Shown here one piece after another: positions 1 through 8,509 of a stretch of 64,000 bases of DNA. Source of the DNA: Caenispirillum salinarum AK4 (GTDB taxonomy: Bacteria; Pseudomonadota; Alphaproteobacteria; Rhodospirillales; Rhodospirillaceae). The position numbers were made by a program, and so were the translations under genes. The notes beneath the pieces were generated by a model. The model searched no databases and was not told the DNA's origin. It was given only the letters and a program-made list of their open reading frames with translations. The DNA lies in assembly GCF_000315795.1 (NCBI RefSeq), contig NZ_ANHY01000006.1, positions 341,111 to 405,110 of the forward strand. Direction: 5' to 3'. Numbering within the stretch: the first letter of the stretch is position 1; each line of letters starts with the position of its first letter.

Positions 1-807
1 GGCGTCAAGCTCGTCGAAGGCGTCATCCTCCAACTGCTCCTCGCGCTTCTTCTGCATCATCGTGACGGTGACGATGGAGATCTCGTACAGCGCGATCAGC
101 GGCAGGGCAAGGCCCACCTGGCTGATGACGTCGGGCGGCGTCAGGATGGCCGCCATGACGAAGACGCCGACGATGGCGTACTTGCGCTTGGCCTTCAGCC
201 CATCGGCCGTGACCAACCCGGCACGGGCCAGCAGGGTCAGTACGACCGGCAACTGGAAGCTGATGCCGAACGCCAGGATCAGCTTCATCACCAGACCAAG
301 GTACTCGCCCACCTTGGCTTCCAGTTCGATCGGCAGCACGGTCTCGCCGGCGCCGGTCTGGAAGCCCAGCAGGAAGCGCCAGGCCATGGGGATGATCAGG
401 TAGTAGACCAGCGCCGCGCCGATGGCGAAGAGGATCGGGCTCATCACCAGGAACGGCAGGAAAGCCTTTTTCTCATGGCGGTAGAGGCCCGGCGCCACGA
501 AGCGCCAGAGCTGCCAAGCGATGATCGGAAAGGCCACGACGACGCCGCCGAAGGCGCCCACCTTGATGTAGGTGAAGAAGGCTTCCGTCAGCGCGGTGTA
601 GATCATGCGCTGGCTGCCACCCACCTCGTCCATGATTTCGGCGAGCGGCGCGACCAGAAAGCCGTAGATGTATTCCGCGACGAAATAGCAGGCGAAGAAC
701 GCCACCAGGAAGGCGACGACGCAGTACAGCAGACGCTTGCGCAACTCGAGCAGGTGCTCGAGCAGCGGCATCTTGTTCTCTTCGGGATTGTCCTGAATTG
801 TGCCCAT
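1..807 (-). CDS. tatC: Sec-independent (twin-arginine) protein translocase subunit TatC, partial at window edge
   Basis: Inner-membrane receptor of the twin-arginine pathway; with TatB it recognises RR signal peptides of folded proteins. The visible 269 residues hold the family's N-terminal motif EHLLELRKRL and about six hydrophobic segments, and end in a charged tail (MQKKREEQLEDD) where the window cuts the gene off, so the stop is not seen. The ATG at 805-807 lies 3 bases beyond the tatB stop, giving order tatA-tatB-tatC on the minus strand, almost certainly one operon. Likely clients in this window are the DctP, SorA and LivJ homologues, which carry RR motifs. Identification is secure; the C-terminal length is unknown. 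Confidence 0.96.
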   Translation of the reverse strand, partial: MGTIQDNPEENKMPLLEHLLELRKRLLYCVVAFLVAFFACYFVAEYIYGFLVAPLAEIMDEVGGSQRMIYTALTEAFFTYIKVGAFGGVVVAFPIIAWQLWRFVAPGLYRHEKKAFLPFLVMSPILFAIGAALVYYLIIPMAWRFLLGFQTGAGETVLPIELEAKVGEYLGLVMKLILAFGISFQLPVVLTLLARAGLVTADGLKAKRKYAIVGVFVMAAILTPPDVISQVGLALPLIALYEISIVTVTMMQKKREEQLEDDAFDELDA

Positions 808-810
808 GGA

Positions 811-1320
811 TCAGGCGCCCTTCTCGCCGCCGGCCGACCGGTTCGGCTCGGTGGAGGCAGAGGCCGGCTCGGGCTCGCGGGCGTCGGGCGACGCCGACGA
901 AGGCGAAGACGGCGCCTTCGCGGGTTCGACGGGCTCGGCTGCGTCCGCGATGGGACGGGCCGGATCCTCGGTGGGCCGGTTCTCGGCGGCGGTCTTGGTC
1001 TGACGGGGCACGCTTTTCAGGTCCAGATCTTTGCGGGCGTCGTTCAGGTCCTTGGTGAACTCGCCGGTGGGATCGACCTCCTTTTCGATCTCGCGACCGA
1101 GGTCCATGCGCTTCGCCTTGTTCAGGCCGTCGCGCACCTCCTGCAGCTCGGCCTCGCGCACCACATCATCCAGGTGCCCCTGGAATTCCCGCGCCATGCC
1201 GCGGATACGCTTGACCCACTTGGCGATGGTGCGCATGGCCGTGGGGAGTTCCTTGGGGCCCAGGATCAGGATCGCCAGGACGACGATCATGCCCAGTTCA
1301 GGCCAGCCCAAATCGAGCAT
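811..1320 (-). CDS. tatB: Sec-independent protein translocase subunit TatB
   Basis: TatB is the single-span partner of TatC in the Tat receptor complex. The start is set at the ATG giving MLDLGWPEL; a TTG one codon upstream is less likely. Residue Glu8 in the membrane segment and the hinge GPKELP match the family, followed by an amphipathic helix (about residues 25-60) and a long acidic, Pro/Ala/Ser-rich tail typical of alphaproteobacterial TatB. The product is about 169 residues. It lies between tatA (119 bp upstream) and tatC (3 bp downstream). TatA and TatB are told apart by the conserved Glu and the longer tail. Confidence 0.94.
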   Translation of the reverse strand: MLDLGWPELGMIVVLAILILGPKELPTAMRTIAKWVKRIRGMAREFQGHLDDVVREAELQEVRDGLNKAKRMDLGREIEKEVDPTGEFTKDLNDARKDLDLKSVPRQTKTAAENRPTEDPARPIADAAEPVEPAKAPSSPSSASPDAREPEPASASTEPNRSAGGEKGA

Positions 1321-1439
1321 CAACCAGACCTTTGAAGAGAGACGGCGGCGGCGGCACGGTCTGCCGGTGACCTTTGGAAGGCCGCCTCCAGCGACCGTGC
1401 CGCCCCTTCACCGAATAGGGTTGCGGGAAGCCCCGGGCA

Positions 1440-1691
1440 TCAGCCCTTGGCGGCTTCCTCGTCGCGTTCCTTGTTCACCGAGGTGGTGTTGCTCGTGGCA
1501 CCGCCCTCGATGGTCTTCGGCTCGGACTTGGCTTTGTCCTCAGACCCTTCGTCGTCTTCCTTCAGGCCCTTCTTGAAAGCGTTGACGCCCTTGGCGACGT
1601 CACCCATCAGCCGCGGAATCTTGCCGGCGCCGAACAGGACCAGGACCACCAGAAGGACGATGACCCAATGCCAGATGCTGAAAGTACCCAT
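1440..1691 (-). CDS. tatA: Sec-independent protein translocase subunit TatA
   Basis: TatA is the pore-forming subunit that oligomerises during Tat export. The 83-residue product has one N-terminal membrane helix (about residues 6-21), the hinge FGAGKIP, an amphipathic helix around [16 protein letters not shown], and a charged unstructured tail. Length and layout are standard for TatA. It is the first gene of tatABC on the minus strand; the 119 bp to tatB holds no obvious terminator. Confidence 0.95.
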   Translation of the reverse strand: MGTFSIWHWVIVLLVVLVLFGAGKIPRLMGDVAKGVNAFKKGLKEDDEGSEDKAKSEPKTIEGGATSNTTSVNKERDEEAAKG

Positions 1692-1793
1692 GAACGTTTC
1701 TCCGAAGCTGACTGTCTGCGCCGCAGCAAAAAAGCTTGCGGATCATCGCAGAAAGACCCGTCCGCCGCAACACGCAGGGCGGCCCTGTTTTTG

Positions 1794-2921
1794 CTAATAC
1801 GCCTCGTCCGCCGGATAGACGAAGACGAGGCTGTCGTCGAATCCCACCTCGAGCCGTTCATCCGGCGGCGGCAGGTAGCGGCCCGGCACCCGCGCGTGCA
1901 GGTGCAGTCCCGCGCCTCCGCCGGGCACGTCGACCGACAGATGCACGAGGCTGGACCGGCCCAGCATCCGCGATGCCAGAACCCGTCCCACGACGGACGG
2001 CGATGACCCATCCTCGATGGCGGTCAGCTTGAGCGCTTCGGGGCGAACCATCACCGCAGCCTTGGCGCCGTCCGCGAGGGTCCCCGCGTCCAGCGTGCCG
2101 AGCGGCGTGTCCAGCGCCCCGCCCCGGACCGTCCAGCGGAACTCGTTCACCTCGCCGAAGAAGCGGGCCGCGAAGGCTGTCTTCGGGTAGCAATACAGTT
2201 CCACCGGCGTCCCCATCTGCACAATCCGGCCGCCATTCATCAGGGCGATGCTGTCGGCCATGAACATGGCTTCCTCCGGGTCGTGGGTGACCATCACCGT
2301 CGCGACGCCGGTCTCCTTGAGGACGTGCAGCGTCTCGTCCCGCACCTGGTCGCGCAGCCGGCGGTCGAGGCCCGAGAACGGCTCGTCCAGCAGCATCAGT
2401 TTCGGCGCCGGGGCCAGGGCCCGGGCAAGGCCGACACGCTGCTGCTGTCCGCCGGACAGCGTGTGCGGATAAACCTGCATATAGTCAGACATGCCGACCT
2501 GGGAAAGCACGTCCCGCGCCCTTTCCTGCTTTTTCTTTCGGGACATCCCCTCCAGCCCGAACGCCACGTTCTCTTCAACCGTCAGGTGCGGGAACAGGGC
2601 GTAGTCCTGGAAGAGGAAGCCAACATTGCGGCGCTCCGGCGGGACGAATGTACGCGGGTCGGCGACCTTCAGCCCGGCCACCCTCACCTCGCCTTCCGTC
2701 GGCGCCTCAAGGCCGGCGGCGATGCGCAGCGTCGTGGTCTTGCCGCACCCTGACGGGCCCAGCAGGCACAGGAATTCTCCGGGCCCGACAGTGAGGGTCA
2801 CGCCGTCGACCACCGGCTTGTCGGCCTCGTAGGCATGGCGGATCTCGGTCATCACCAACCCCGCCTTGTCGGGGTCGACCTTGTCGCGGAAGGGCACGGG
2901 GCGGATGGGCGCGATCTTCAT
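1794..2921 (-). CDS. Iron(III)-type ABC transporter ATP-binding protein (FbpC-like)
   Basis: ATPase of a binding-protein-dependent importer, 375 residues from the chosen ATG. Walker A (GPSGCGKT, about residues 55-62), the signature LSGGQQQR and Walker B with LLDEPFSGLD are all present. A C-terminal TOBE-like region (about 265-375) fits the FbpC/PotA-type subfamily. The ATG at 2919-2921 lies 16 bp after the permease stop behind a GAGGA ribosome site; a second in-frame ATG (MTEIRHAYEA, residue 24) would remove an unusual N-terminal extension and is a real alternative. It pairs with the two-domain permease upstream. No periplasmic binding protein is encoded nearby. Substrate is inferred only from the subfamily. 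Confidence 0.85.
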   Translation of the reverse strand: MKIAPIRPVPFRDKVDPDKAGLVMTEIRHAYEADKPVVDGVTLTVGPGEFLCLLGPSGCGKTTTLRIAAGLEAPTEGEVRVAGLKVADPRTFVPPERRNVGFLFQDYALFPHLTVEENVAFGLEGMSRKKKQERARDVLSQVGMSDYMQVYPHTLSGGQQQRVGLARALAPAPKLMLLDEPFSGLDRRLRDQVRDETLHVLKETGVATVMVTHDPEEAMFMADSIALMNGGRIVQMGTPVELYCYPKTAFAARFFGEVNEFRWTVRGGALDTPLGTLDAGTLADGAKAAVMVRPEALKLTAIEDGSSPSVVGRVLASRMLGRSSLVHLSVDVPGGGAGLHLHARVPGRYLPPPDERLEVGFDDSLVFVYPADEAY

Positions 2922-2937
2922 GACGAGGTCCTCGGGG

Positions 2938-4659
2938 TCAGCGGGCGCTGCCGGGGCGCGAGCGGGCGATGGCGACAGACAGCAGGACGACGGGCACGAT
3001 GCCCACAAGCACGATGGCCAGGGCCGCCGGTGCGGCCTCCTGCAGGCGTTCGTCGGAGGCCAGCTCGTAGGCGCGCACGGCCAGCGTGTCGAAGTTGAAG
3101 GGGCGCATGATGAGGGTCGCCGGCAGTTCCTTCATCACATCGACGAAGACCAGCAAGGCGGCCGTCAGGATGCTGCCGCGGATCATCGGCAGGTGGACGC
3201 GCTTGAGCGTGGCCCACGGGCCGAGGCCAAGCGTGCGGGCCGCCCCTTCCAGGTTCTGCGTCACCTTGCCCAGCGACGCCTCGATGGCGTTGAAGGAGAC
3301 AGCCAGGAAGCGCACCAGGTAGGCGTAGACCAGCGCGGCGATGGACCCCGTCAGCAGCAGTCCCGTGCCGAAGCCGAACACCGCCTCCATCCAGCGGTCC
3401 AGGGCGTTGTCGAAGGCGGTCAGCGGCACCAGGACGCCGACTGCGATCACCGAGCCCGGCACCGCATAGCCCAGGCTGGCGACGCGGGCGGCGGCGAGCG
3501 TCATGCGGCTCTTGCGCATGCGCTGGCCGTAGGCGAGCAGAACGCCGACGGCCGCCGCCAGGACCGCCGCCACGCCGGCCAGGATGAAGCTGTTGGCGGC
3601 GCGGTCGAAGAAACGGCCGCCGGACATGACGTCCGACCATGTGTCGACCGCCCACTGCGCCAGCACCAGGACCGGAATCAGGAAACCCAGGGCCAGCGGC
3701 AGGGTGCACACCAGGATGGCGCCGGCCATCTTCCAGCCCGTCAGGTGGACGCGCGGCAGGACACGGATGCGGGTGCTCGTGTGCTGGTAGCCCGCCTGCC
3801 CCCGCGACCAGCGCTCCATGAGCACCAGGACGAAGATGAACAGCATCAGCACCGCGCCCAACTGCGCGGCGGCGGCGGGCTCGCCCAGGCCGAACCAGGT
3901 ACGGTAGATGCCCGTCGTGAAGGTGTCGACGGCGAAATAGTCGACCGTGCCGAAGTCGTTCAGCGTCTCCATCAGCGCCAGTGCCGTGCCGGCGACGATC
4001 GCCGGCCGTGCCATGGGCAGCGCGACGCGGAAGAAACTCCGCCAGCGCCCGCAGCCCAGCACCCGGCTGGCCTCCAGCGCACAGACCGACTGCTCCAGGA
4101 AGGCTGCCCGCGCCATCATGTAGACGTAGGGGTAGAGCACCAGGCTCATCATGGTGATGGCCCCGCCCAGCGACCGGATCTCGGGAAACCAGTAGTCGCG
4201 GCGGCTCTGCCAGCCGAAGACGGCCCGCAAGGCCTCCTGCACCGGCCCGGCGTAATCCAGCAGGCCCGTATAGGTGTAGGCGATGACGTAGGCGGGCACC
4301 GCCAGCGGCAGCAGCAGGGCCCACTCGAACAGCCGGACACCGGGAAAGCGGCAGATGGTGACGATCCAGGCCGTGGAGACGCCCAGCAGAAGAACGCCCG
4401 CCCCCACACCGAACATGAGCCCCAGCGAGTTGCCGATGTAGCGCCAGAGGACGGTGTCATAGAGGTGGCTCCAGACCTCTCCGGTATCCACCCCCACATG
4501 GCCGACGACGACCAGCACCGGCAGCGAGATCAGCAGCGCCACCAGCAGGACGGCAATGGTCCACCAGCGGCTGCCGGTCGCCCGCCGCCGGGCGATGGCA
4601 GCCAGGCCGGCCTCTGGCTTGCCGGTGTATTCGGGAACGCTGACTGTTGCTTGCGCCAC
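2938..4659 (-). CDS. Iron(III)-type ABC transporter permease, two fused domains (FbpB-like)
   Basis: A 573-residue inner-membrane permease built from two tandem BPD-transport domains, as in FbpB/ThiP. EAA-type cytoplasmic loops occur twice: EASRVLGCGRWRSFFRVALP near residue 200 and a region starting EGAARTLGLGPW near residue 475. About twelve hydrophobic segments are present. The start is a GTG at 4657-4659 giving MAQATVSVPEYTG, preceded by AGGGCGG. The ATPase gene follows 16 bp downstream. Ferric iron is the most likely substrate from the fused architecture, but thiamine or putrescine-type cargo cannot be excluded without the binding protein. Confidence 0.85.
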   Translation of the reverse strand: MAQATVSVPEYTGKPEAGLAAIARRRATGSRWWTIAVLLVALLISLPVLVVVGHVGVDTGEVWSHLYDTVLWRYIGNSLGLMFGVGAGVLLLGVSTAWIVTICRFPGVRLFEWALLLPLAVPAYVIAYTYTGLLDYAGPVQEALRAVFGWQSRRDYWFPEIRSLGGAITMMSLVLYPYVYMMARAAFLEQSVCALEASRVLGCGRWRSFFRVALPMARPAIVAGTALALMETLNDFGTVDYFAVDTFTTGIYRTWFGLGEPAAAAQLGAVLMLFIFVLVLMERWSRGQAGYQHTSTRIRVLPRVHLTGWKMAGAILVCTLPLALGFLIPVLVLAQWAVDTWSDVMSGGRFFDRAANSFILAGVAAVLAAAVGVLLAYGQRMRKSRMTLAAARVASLGYAVPGSVIAVGVLVPLTAFDNALDRWMEAVFGFGTGLLLTGSIAALVYAYLVRFLAVSFNAIEASLGKVTQNLEGAARTLGLGPWATLKRVHLPMIRGSILTAALLVFVDVMKELPATLIMRPFNFDTLAVRAYELASDERLQEAAPAALAIVLVGIVPVVLLSVAIARSRPGSAR

Positions 4660-4820
4660 GATGCCGCCCTGGAGCCTCTGAAGTGTTCAGACCGTCTGCG
4701 CGGACCGGCCCCAGGCCTCGGCACCGTCCCGCACCTGCTCACTGTGGTGCAAGGCATTCGCAATATCAAGACCCCACGGGACTTGGGTATTCAGCCGAGG
4801 GCCCGTCCCGTGCGCCGGCA

Positions 4821-5288
4821 TCACTTGTCGAACACCGCGCGCAGCATGACCTCTTCCACCACGCCCTCGCCCACCACGCGGCCGGTGACGATGCGGAGCT
4901 TTTCCTTCATGACGATCAGGTCGATTTCGTCATGGTCGCGCAACCAGCGGGGAATCCACTCGTGCAGGTAGCGCACCATGGCATCCTGGATACGCACCGT
5001 GTGCGGCCTCACGTCCTCGGCCGTGCCCTTGCGCACCTTGAGGCGGAAGTTGAAGTAGATGGACCGGCGCAGCCCCTCGCCCTCCAGGATGACGGGCAGG
5101 ATGAACGGCTCGATCTCCACGAACTCCGGCCGCACCGGCGGCGGCTTCACCTCTTGCCGCGGCGGCGGGTCCTCCAGCTTGATGCCCAGCCCCAGAACGT
5201 CGGGAATGACGCCGAAGGCGGTCAGGCCCGTGAAGGTGCCGCCGGCCAGCGTGACCAGCACCAGAACGATCACCAGAAGCTTGATCAT
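4821..5288 (-). CDS. FliL-like single-span membrane protein
   Basis: The 155-residue product has one N-terminal membrane helix (about residues 4-26), a Pro-rich linker (DPPPRQEVKPPP), and a periplasmic domain with the pattern EPFILPVILEGEG...FNFRLKV. This resembles the flagellar basal-body protein FliL, which in flagellated bacteria sits near the MotAB stator. It is not among flagellar genes here; it follows thiL by 33 bp at the end of the riboflavin/thiamine block. motAB lie 24 kb away. The resemblance is by eye and moderate, so a non-flagellar FliL-fold role is possible. Confidence 0.55.
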   Translation of the reverse strand: MIKLLVIVLVLVTLAGGTFTGLTAFGVIPDVLGLGIKLEDPPPRQEVKPPPVRPEFVEIEPFILPVILEGEGLRRSIYFNFRLKVRKGTAEDVRPHTVRIQDAMVRYLHEWIPRWLRDHDEIDLIVMKEKLRIVTGRVVGEGVVEEVMLRAVFDK

Positions 5289-5321
5289 GTCCCCCGCGTT
5301 TCCCCGCCATCCGCAACAGGC

Positions 5322-6350
5322 TCAGTAGTGGCTCCAGCTCGTGCCGCCCGCGAAGGGCTCGGCCGGCCCGGCACCACGCCGCACAAAAACTTCCGACCCC
5401 GCGACCATACGCCCGATGGGCGTCGCGGTCAGCCCGCACCGGACGGCGGCGGCACGAACCTGCTCCACCCGCTCCTCGGGCAGGGTGAAGAGCAGCTCGT
5501 AGTCGTCGCCGCCGCACAATACGCTGCCGAGAAGCACCGGGGCGGCGTCCAGCGCCGCGCGGGCAGCGTCGGACAAGGGCAGCGCCTCCAGATCGACTTC
5601 CGCACCCAGGTGAGAATTCTCGCATATGTGCTTGAGATCGCCTATCAATCCGTCCGAAACGTCCAGGCAGGACCGGGCCATGCCCGACAGCACCGGACCG
5701 AACGACACCCGCGGGCGCGGCAGGCGGTAGCGGTCCATGAGGAAGGCCTTGTGCGTCTCGGACAGGCCCGCGAGGGCCGGATCGCCGCGGCAGACCTTGA
5801 GCCCCAGCGCCGCGTCGCCAAGCGTGCCCGTGACCATCAGCACGTCGCCCTCCTTGGCCCCGTCACGGCGCAACTCGCCGCCCGCCGGGGCGCAGCCGAG
5901 TGCCGTGACGGTGATGGTGGCCGGGCCGGGCGTGGCGACGGTGTCCCCCCCCAGGACCGGGCAGTTGTAGGCGTGAACGTCCTCCGACAGGCCGCGCGCA
6001 AAGGCCTCGATCCAGGCCTCTCCACCCTCCTTGGGGAAGCAGGCGGCGACCAGGATGCCCATGGGCTCGGCCCCCATGGCGGCGACGTCGGACAGGTTGA
6101 CCCGTACGGCCTTCTTGGCGACCAGGTCCGGCGGGTCGTCGGGCAGGAAGTGCACCCCCGCCACCACGGCATCGGTGGTGGCGACCAGCCGGTACCCCTT
6201 GGGCAGCGACAGGATTGCCGCGTCGTCCTTCAGGTGCAGCGCCCCGGGATGCCCGATGGCGAGCGGCGCGAACAACTCGGCGATCAGGCCGAACTCGCCA
6301 CGCCCCTTGCCGCCGGAGCCGCCACCGGAGTCCTCGGGGCTGCTCATCAT
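5322..6350 (-). CDS. thiL: Thiamine-monophosphate kinase ThiL
   Basis: ThiL phosphorylates thiamine monophosphate to the active cofactor thiamine diphosphate using ATP. The 342-residue product carries the expected glycine/aspartate motifs: LKDDAAIL and TTDAVVAGVHF near the N-terminus, LSDVAAMGA, VTGTLGDAALG, and DVSDGL in the second half. It starts at an ATG that overlaps the nusB stop (ATGATGA), so translation is probably coupled. A second ATG directly follows. The nusB-thiL pairing is common in proteobacteria. Confidence 0.95.
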   Translation of the reverse strand: MMSSPEDSGGGSGGKGRGEFGLIAELFAPLAIGHPGALHLKDDAAILSLPKGYRLVATTDAVVAGVHFLPDDPPDLVAKKAVRVNLSDVAAMGAEPMGILVAACFPKEGGEAWIEAFARGLSEDVHAYNCPVLGGDTVATPGPATITVTALGCAPAGGELRRDGAKEGDVLMVTGTLGDAALGLKVCRGDPALAGLSETHKAFLMDRYRLPRPRVSFGPVLSGMARSCLDVSDGLIGDLKHICENSHLGAEVDLEALPLSDAARAALDAAPVLLGSVLCGGDDYELLFTLPEERVEQVRAAAVRCGLTATPIGRMVAGSEVFVRRGAGPAEPFAGGTSWSHY

Positions 6351-6919
6351 CGGTCGCCGTCCCGACCCCGCTCCATCTCGTTGGGGCGCACGACGCGGGC
6401 CAGGCGGTCCAGCACGGCGTTGACCAGCCGCGTCTCGGGGCCGGCATAGAAGGCGTGGGCCACGTCAACGTACTCGTTGATGGCGACCCGCGGCGGCACG
6501 TCCACGCGCTCCATGATCTCGTAAGACCCGCAGCGCAGCATCTCGCGGACCGTGTTCTCCATGCGGTCCCACTGCCAGCCCGAGGTGAGCGACTGGCTGA
6601 CGGTCTCGTCGATGCGGGCTTCCTCGGCCAGCACGCCGCGCACCAGCGAGACGAACAGTTCCTGGTCGAAGTCGATCAGCGCGGCGACGCGCTCCTCTTC
6701 CGTATCCGGGTCCACTTCGATGGCCTCGCCGCCCATGCGGCCTTCCAGGAAGTCGCGGATGACGTCGTCGGCCGACTGCTCGCCGATGTGGATCATGTAC
6801 AGCGCCTGCACCGCCGCCAGCCGCGCGGCGGAACGACGGCGCGAGCCGCCGCCGGGAAGGCGGGACTTGCGGGGCCGCGGGGCCCGGGGTTCGGCGTGTT
6901 TGCTCTGGTTGTCGGTCAT
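6347..6919 (-). CDS. nusB: Transcription antitermination factor NusB
   Basis: NusB binds boxA RNA with NusE (ribosomal protein S10) and supports antitermination, mainly of rRNA operons. The 190-residue protein opens with a basic disordered tail (MTDNQSKHAEPRAPRPRK) followed by RRRSAARLAAVQALY, the Arg-rich RNA-binding helix of the family. The C-terminal half has the typical helix ending in FVNAVLD-like text (LVNAVLDRLAR). The start is the ATG at 6917-6919, 11 bp after the ribH stop. Its stop overlaps the thiL start. Confidence 0.94.
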   Translation of the reverse strand: MTDNQSKHAEPRAPRPRKSRLPGGGSRRRSAARLAAVQALYMIHIGEQSADDVIRDFLEGRMGGEAIEVDPDTEEERVAALIDFDQELFVSLVRGVLAEEARIDETVSQSLTSGWQWDRMENTVREMLRCGSYEIMERVDVPPRVAINEYVDVAHAFYAGPETRLVNAVLDRLARVVRPNEMERGRDGDR

Positions 6920-6930
6920 GGACTCCGGGC

Positions 6931-7386
6931 TCACAGGCCCATCTCGCGTTTCACCTGGATCATGCGCAGCGCCGCTGCCGCAGCCTTGCCGCCGAAGTTC
7001 TTTTCGTCGACGCGGGCGCGGGTCAGGGCCTGCTCGCGCGTGCGGCAGGTCAGGATGCCGTTGCCGATGGCCAGCGAGTACTGCAGCGCCAGCTTCTGGA
7101 CACCGTCGATGGCCTGGTGGCAGACGTGTTCGTAATGGTCGGTCTCGCCCTTGATGGCGCAGCCCAGCACCACGTAACCGGCGAAACGGGTGTCGGTCGC
7201 CCGCAGTTCCATGGCACGCACGGCAAAACGGATCACGGCCGGAATCTCCAGGATGCCCGGCACGATGATGCGCTTGTAGCCCGCGCCCTGCGCCGTCAGT
7301 TCCTGCACGGCACCCTTCACGAGCTGGTCGGAGATGTCGTCGTAGAACCGCGACTCGACGATGAGAAAGCGGGGACCGCTGGCCAT
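6931..7386 (-). CDS. ribH: 6,7-dimethyl-8-ribityllumazine synthase
   Basis: RibH condenses 5-amino-6-ribitylaminouracil with 3,4-dihydroxy-2-butanone 4-phosphate to form the riboflavin precursor lumazine. The 151-residue product shows the family motifs VPGILEIPAVIRFA, the loop IKGETDHYEHVC with the catalytic His, and NGILTCRTREQA near the C-terminus. Length is normal. Its ATG shares one base with the stop of ribBX upstream (TAATG), indicating coupled translation in the riboflavin operon. Confidence 0.96.
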   Translation of the reverse strand: MASGPRFLIVESRFYDDISDQLVKGAVQELTAQGAGYKRIIVPGILEIPAVIRFAVRAMELRATDTRFAGYVVLGCAIKGETDHYEHVCHQAIDGVQKLALQYSLAIGNGILTCRTREQALTRARVDEKNFGGKAAAAALRMIQVKREMGL

Positions 7387-8507
7387 TACTTCGGTTCCTT
7401 GTCTGCGGGGATCGGGCGTTGTTCCACCACCCGAAGGCCGTAGCCGTCAAGCCCGATGATGTGCTTGGGGGTGTTGGACAGCAGAATCATGTCGCGCACG
7501 CCGATATCCAGCAGGATCTGCGCGCCGACGCCGTAGTCCACCAGGCGGCTGTCGGCCTTCTCGCCGGCCAGGCGCTCGCGCACGCGGTCGGACAGGCTGG
7601 TGCGCAACGGCTCGCGGATCAGCACCACGACACCGGCGCCGTGCTCGGCGACCTCCTCCATGGCGACGTGGAGCTGCCGGCCCTTGCCGCTCTCCTTGTC
7701 GCCCAGCACGTCCTCGAGCACGTTCAGCGCGTGCATGCGGACCATCACCGGCTCGTGCCCGGTGATGTCGCCCTTCACCAGGGCGATGTGCTCGGCGTAG
7801 GCCACTTCGTTGACGTAGACCAGCATGCGCCAGTCACCGCCCCACTCGGAGGCGAACGGCATCTCGGCCTCGCGCCGGACGATCTTTTCCGACTTGCGGC
7901 GATAGGCGATGAGGTCGGCGATGGTGCCCACCTTCAGGCCGTGGCGCTGGGCGAAGGGAATCAGATCCGGCATCCGCGCCATGGTGCCATCGTCGTTCAT
8001 GATCTCGCAGATCACGCCCGCCGGATACAGGCCCGCCAGCCGTGCCACGTCGACGGCGGCTTCCGTGTGGCCGGCGCGGACCAGCACGCCACCCTCGCGC
8101 GCCCGCAGGGGGAAGACGTGGCCCGGCATGGCGATGTCGGTTTTGTCCTTGGTCGGGTCGATGGCGACGGACACCGTGCGCGCGCGGTCGGACGCCGAGA
8201 TGCCGGTGGTCACGCCTTCCTTGGCCTCGATGGAGACCGTGAAGGCGGTCGCCAGGCGCGACTGGTTGTGGGCCTGCATCATGGGCAGGCCCAGCTCGTC
8301 GCAGCGCTCGCCGGTCAGCGACAGGCAGATGAGTCCGCGGCCGTGCATCGCCATGAAGTTGATGGCGTCGGGCGTGGCCATCTGCGCCGGAATCACCAGG
8401 TCGCCTTCGTTCTCGCGGTCTTCATCGTCCACGAGAATGAACATCTTGCCGTTGCGGGCGTCCTCAAGGATTTCCTCGATCGACGAAAGGTACTCGCTGT
8501 AGGGCAC
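7386..8507 (-). CDS. ribB: 3,4-dihydroxy-2-butanone 4-phosphate synthase with degenerate GTP cyclohydrolase II domain (RibBX type)
   Basis: The N-terminal half (about residues 1-205) is a complete DHBP synthase with the acidic loop DDEDRENEGDLV and RAGHTEAAVD; it converts ribulose 5-phosphate to dihydroxybutanone phosphate. The C-terminal half follows the GTP cyclohydrolase II fold (VKGDITGHEPVMVRMH) but lacks the zinc-binding cysteines: where the active enzyme has a SECLTGD...RCDCG-type segment, this reads HALNVLEDVLGDKESGKGR. The second domain is therefore probably not a cyclohydrolase. This matches the RibBX variant described in Proteobacteria. The start is a GTG at 8505-8507 behind AAGGA. 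A separate RibA must exist elsewhere. Confidence 0.9.
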   Translation of the reverse strand: MPYSEYLSSIEEILEDARNGKMFILVDDEDRENEGDLVIPAQMATPDAINFMAMHGRGLICLSLTGERCDELGLPMMQAHNQSRLATAFTVSIEAKEGVTTGISASDRARTVSVAIDPTKDKTDIAMPGHVFPLRAREGGVLVRAGHTEAAVDVARLAGLYPAGVICEIMNDDGTMARMPDLIPFAQRHGLKVGTIADLIAYRRKSEKIVRREAEMPFASEWGGDWRMLVYVNEVAYAEHIALVKGDITGHEPVMVRMHALNVLEDVLGDKESGKGRQLHVAMEEVAEHGAGVVVLIREPLRTSLSDRVRERLAGEKADSRLVDYGVGAQILLDIGVRDMILLSNTPKHIIGLDGYGLRVVEQRPIPADKEPK

Positions 8508-8509
8508 GG

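Noticed and set aside
2866..4971. 701-codon open frame on the plus strand opposite the ABC permease
   Set aside because: Low-complexity His/Gln/Arg content and antisense to a clear two-domain permease.
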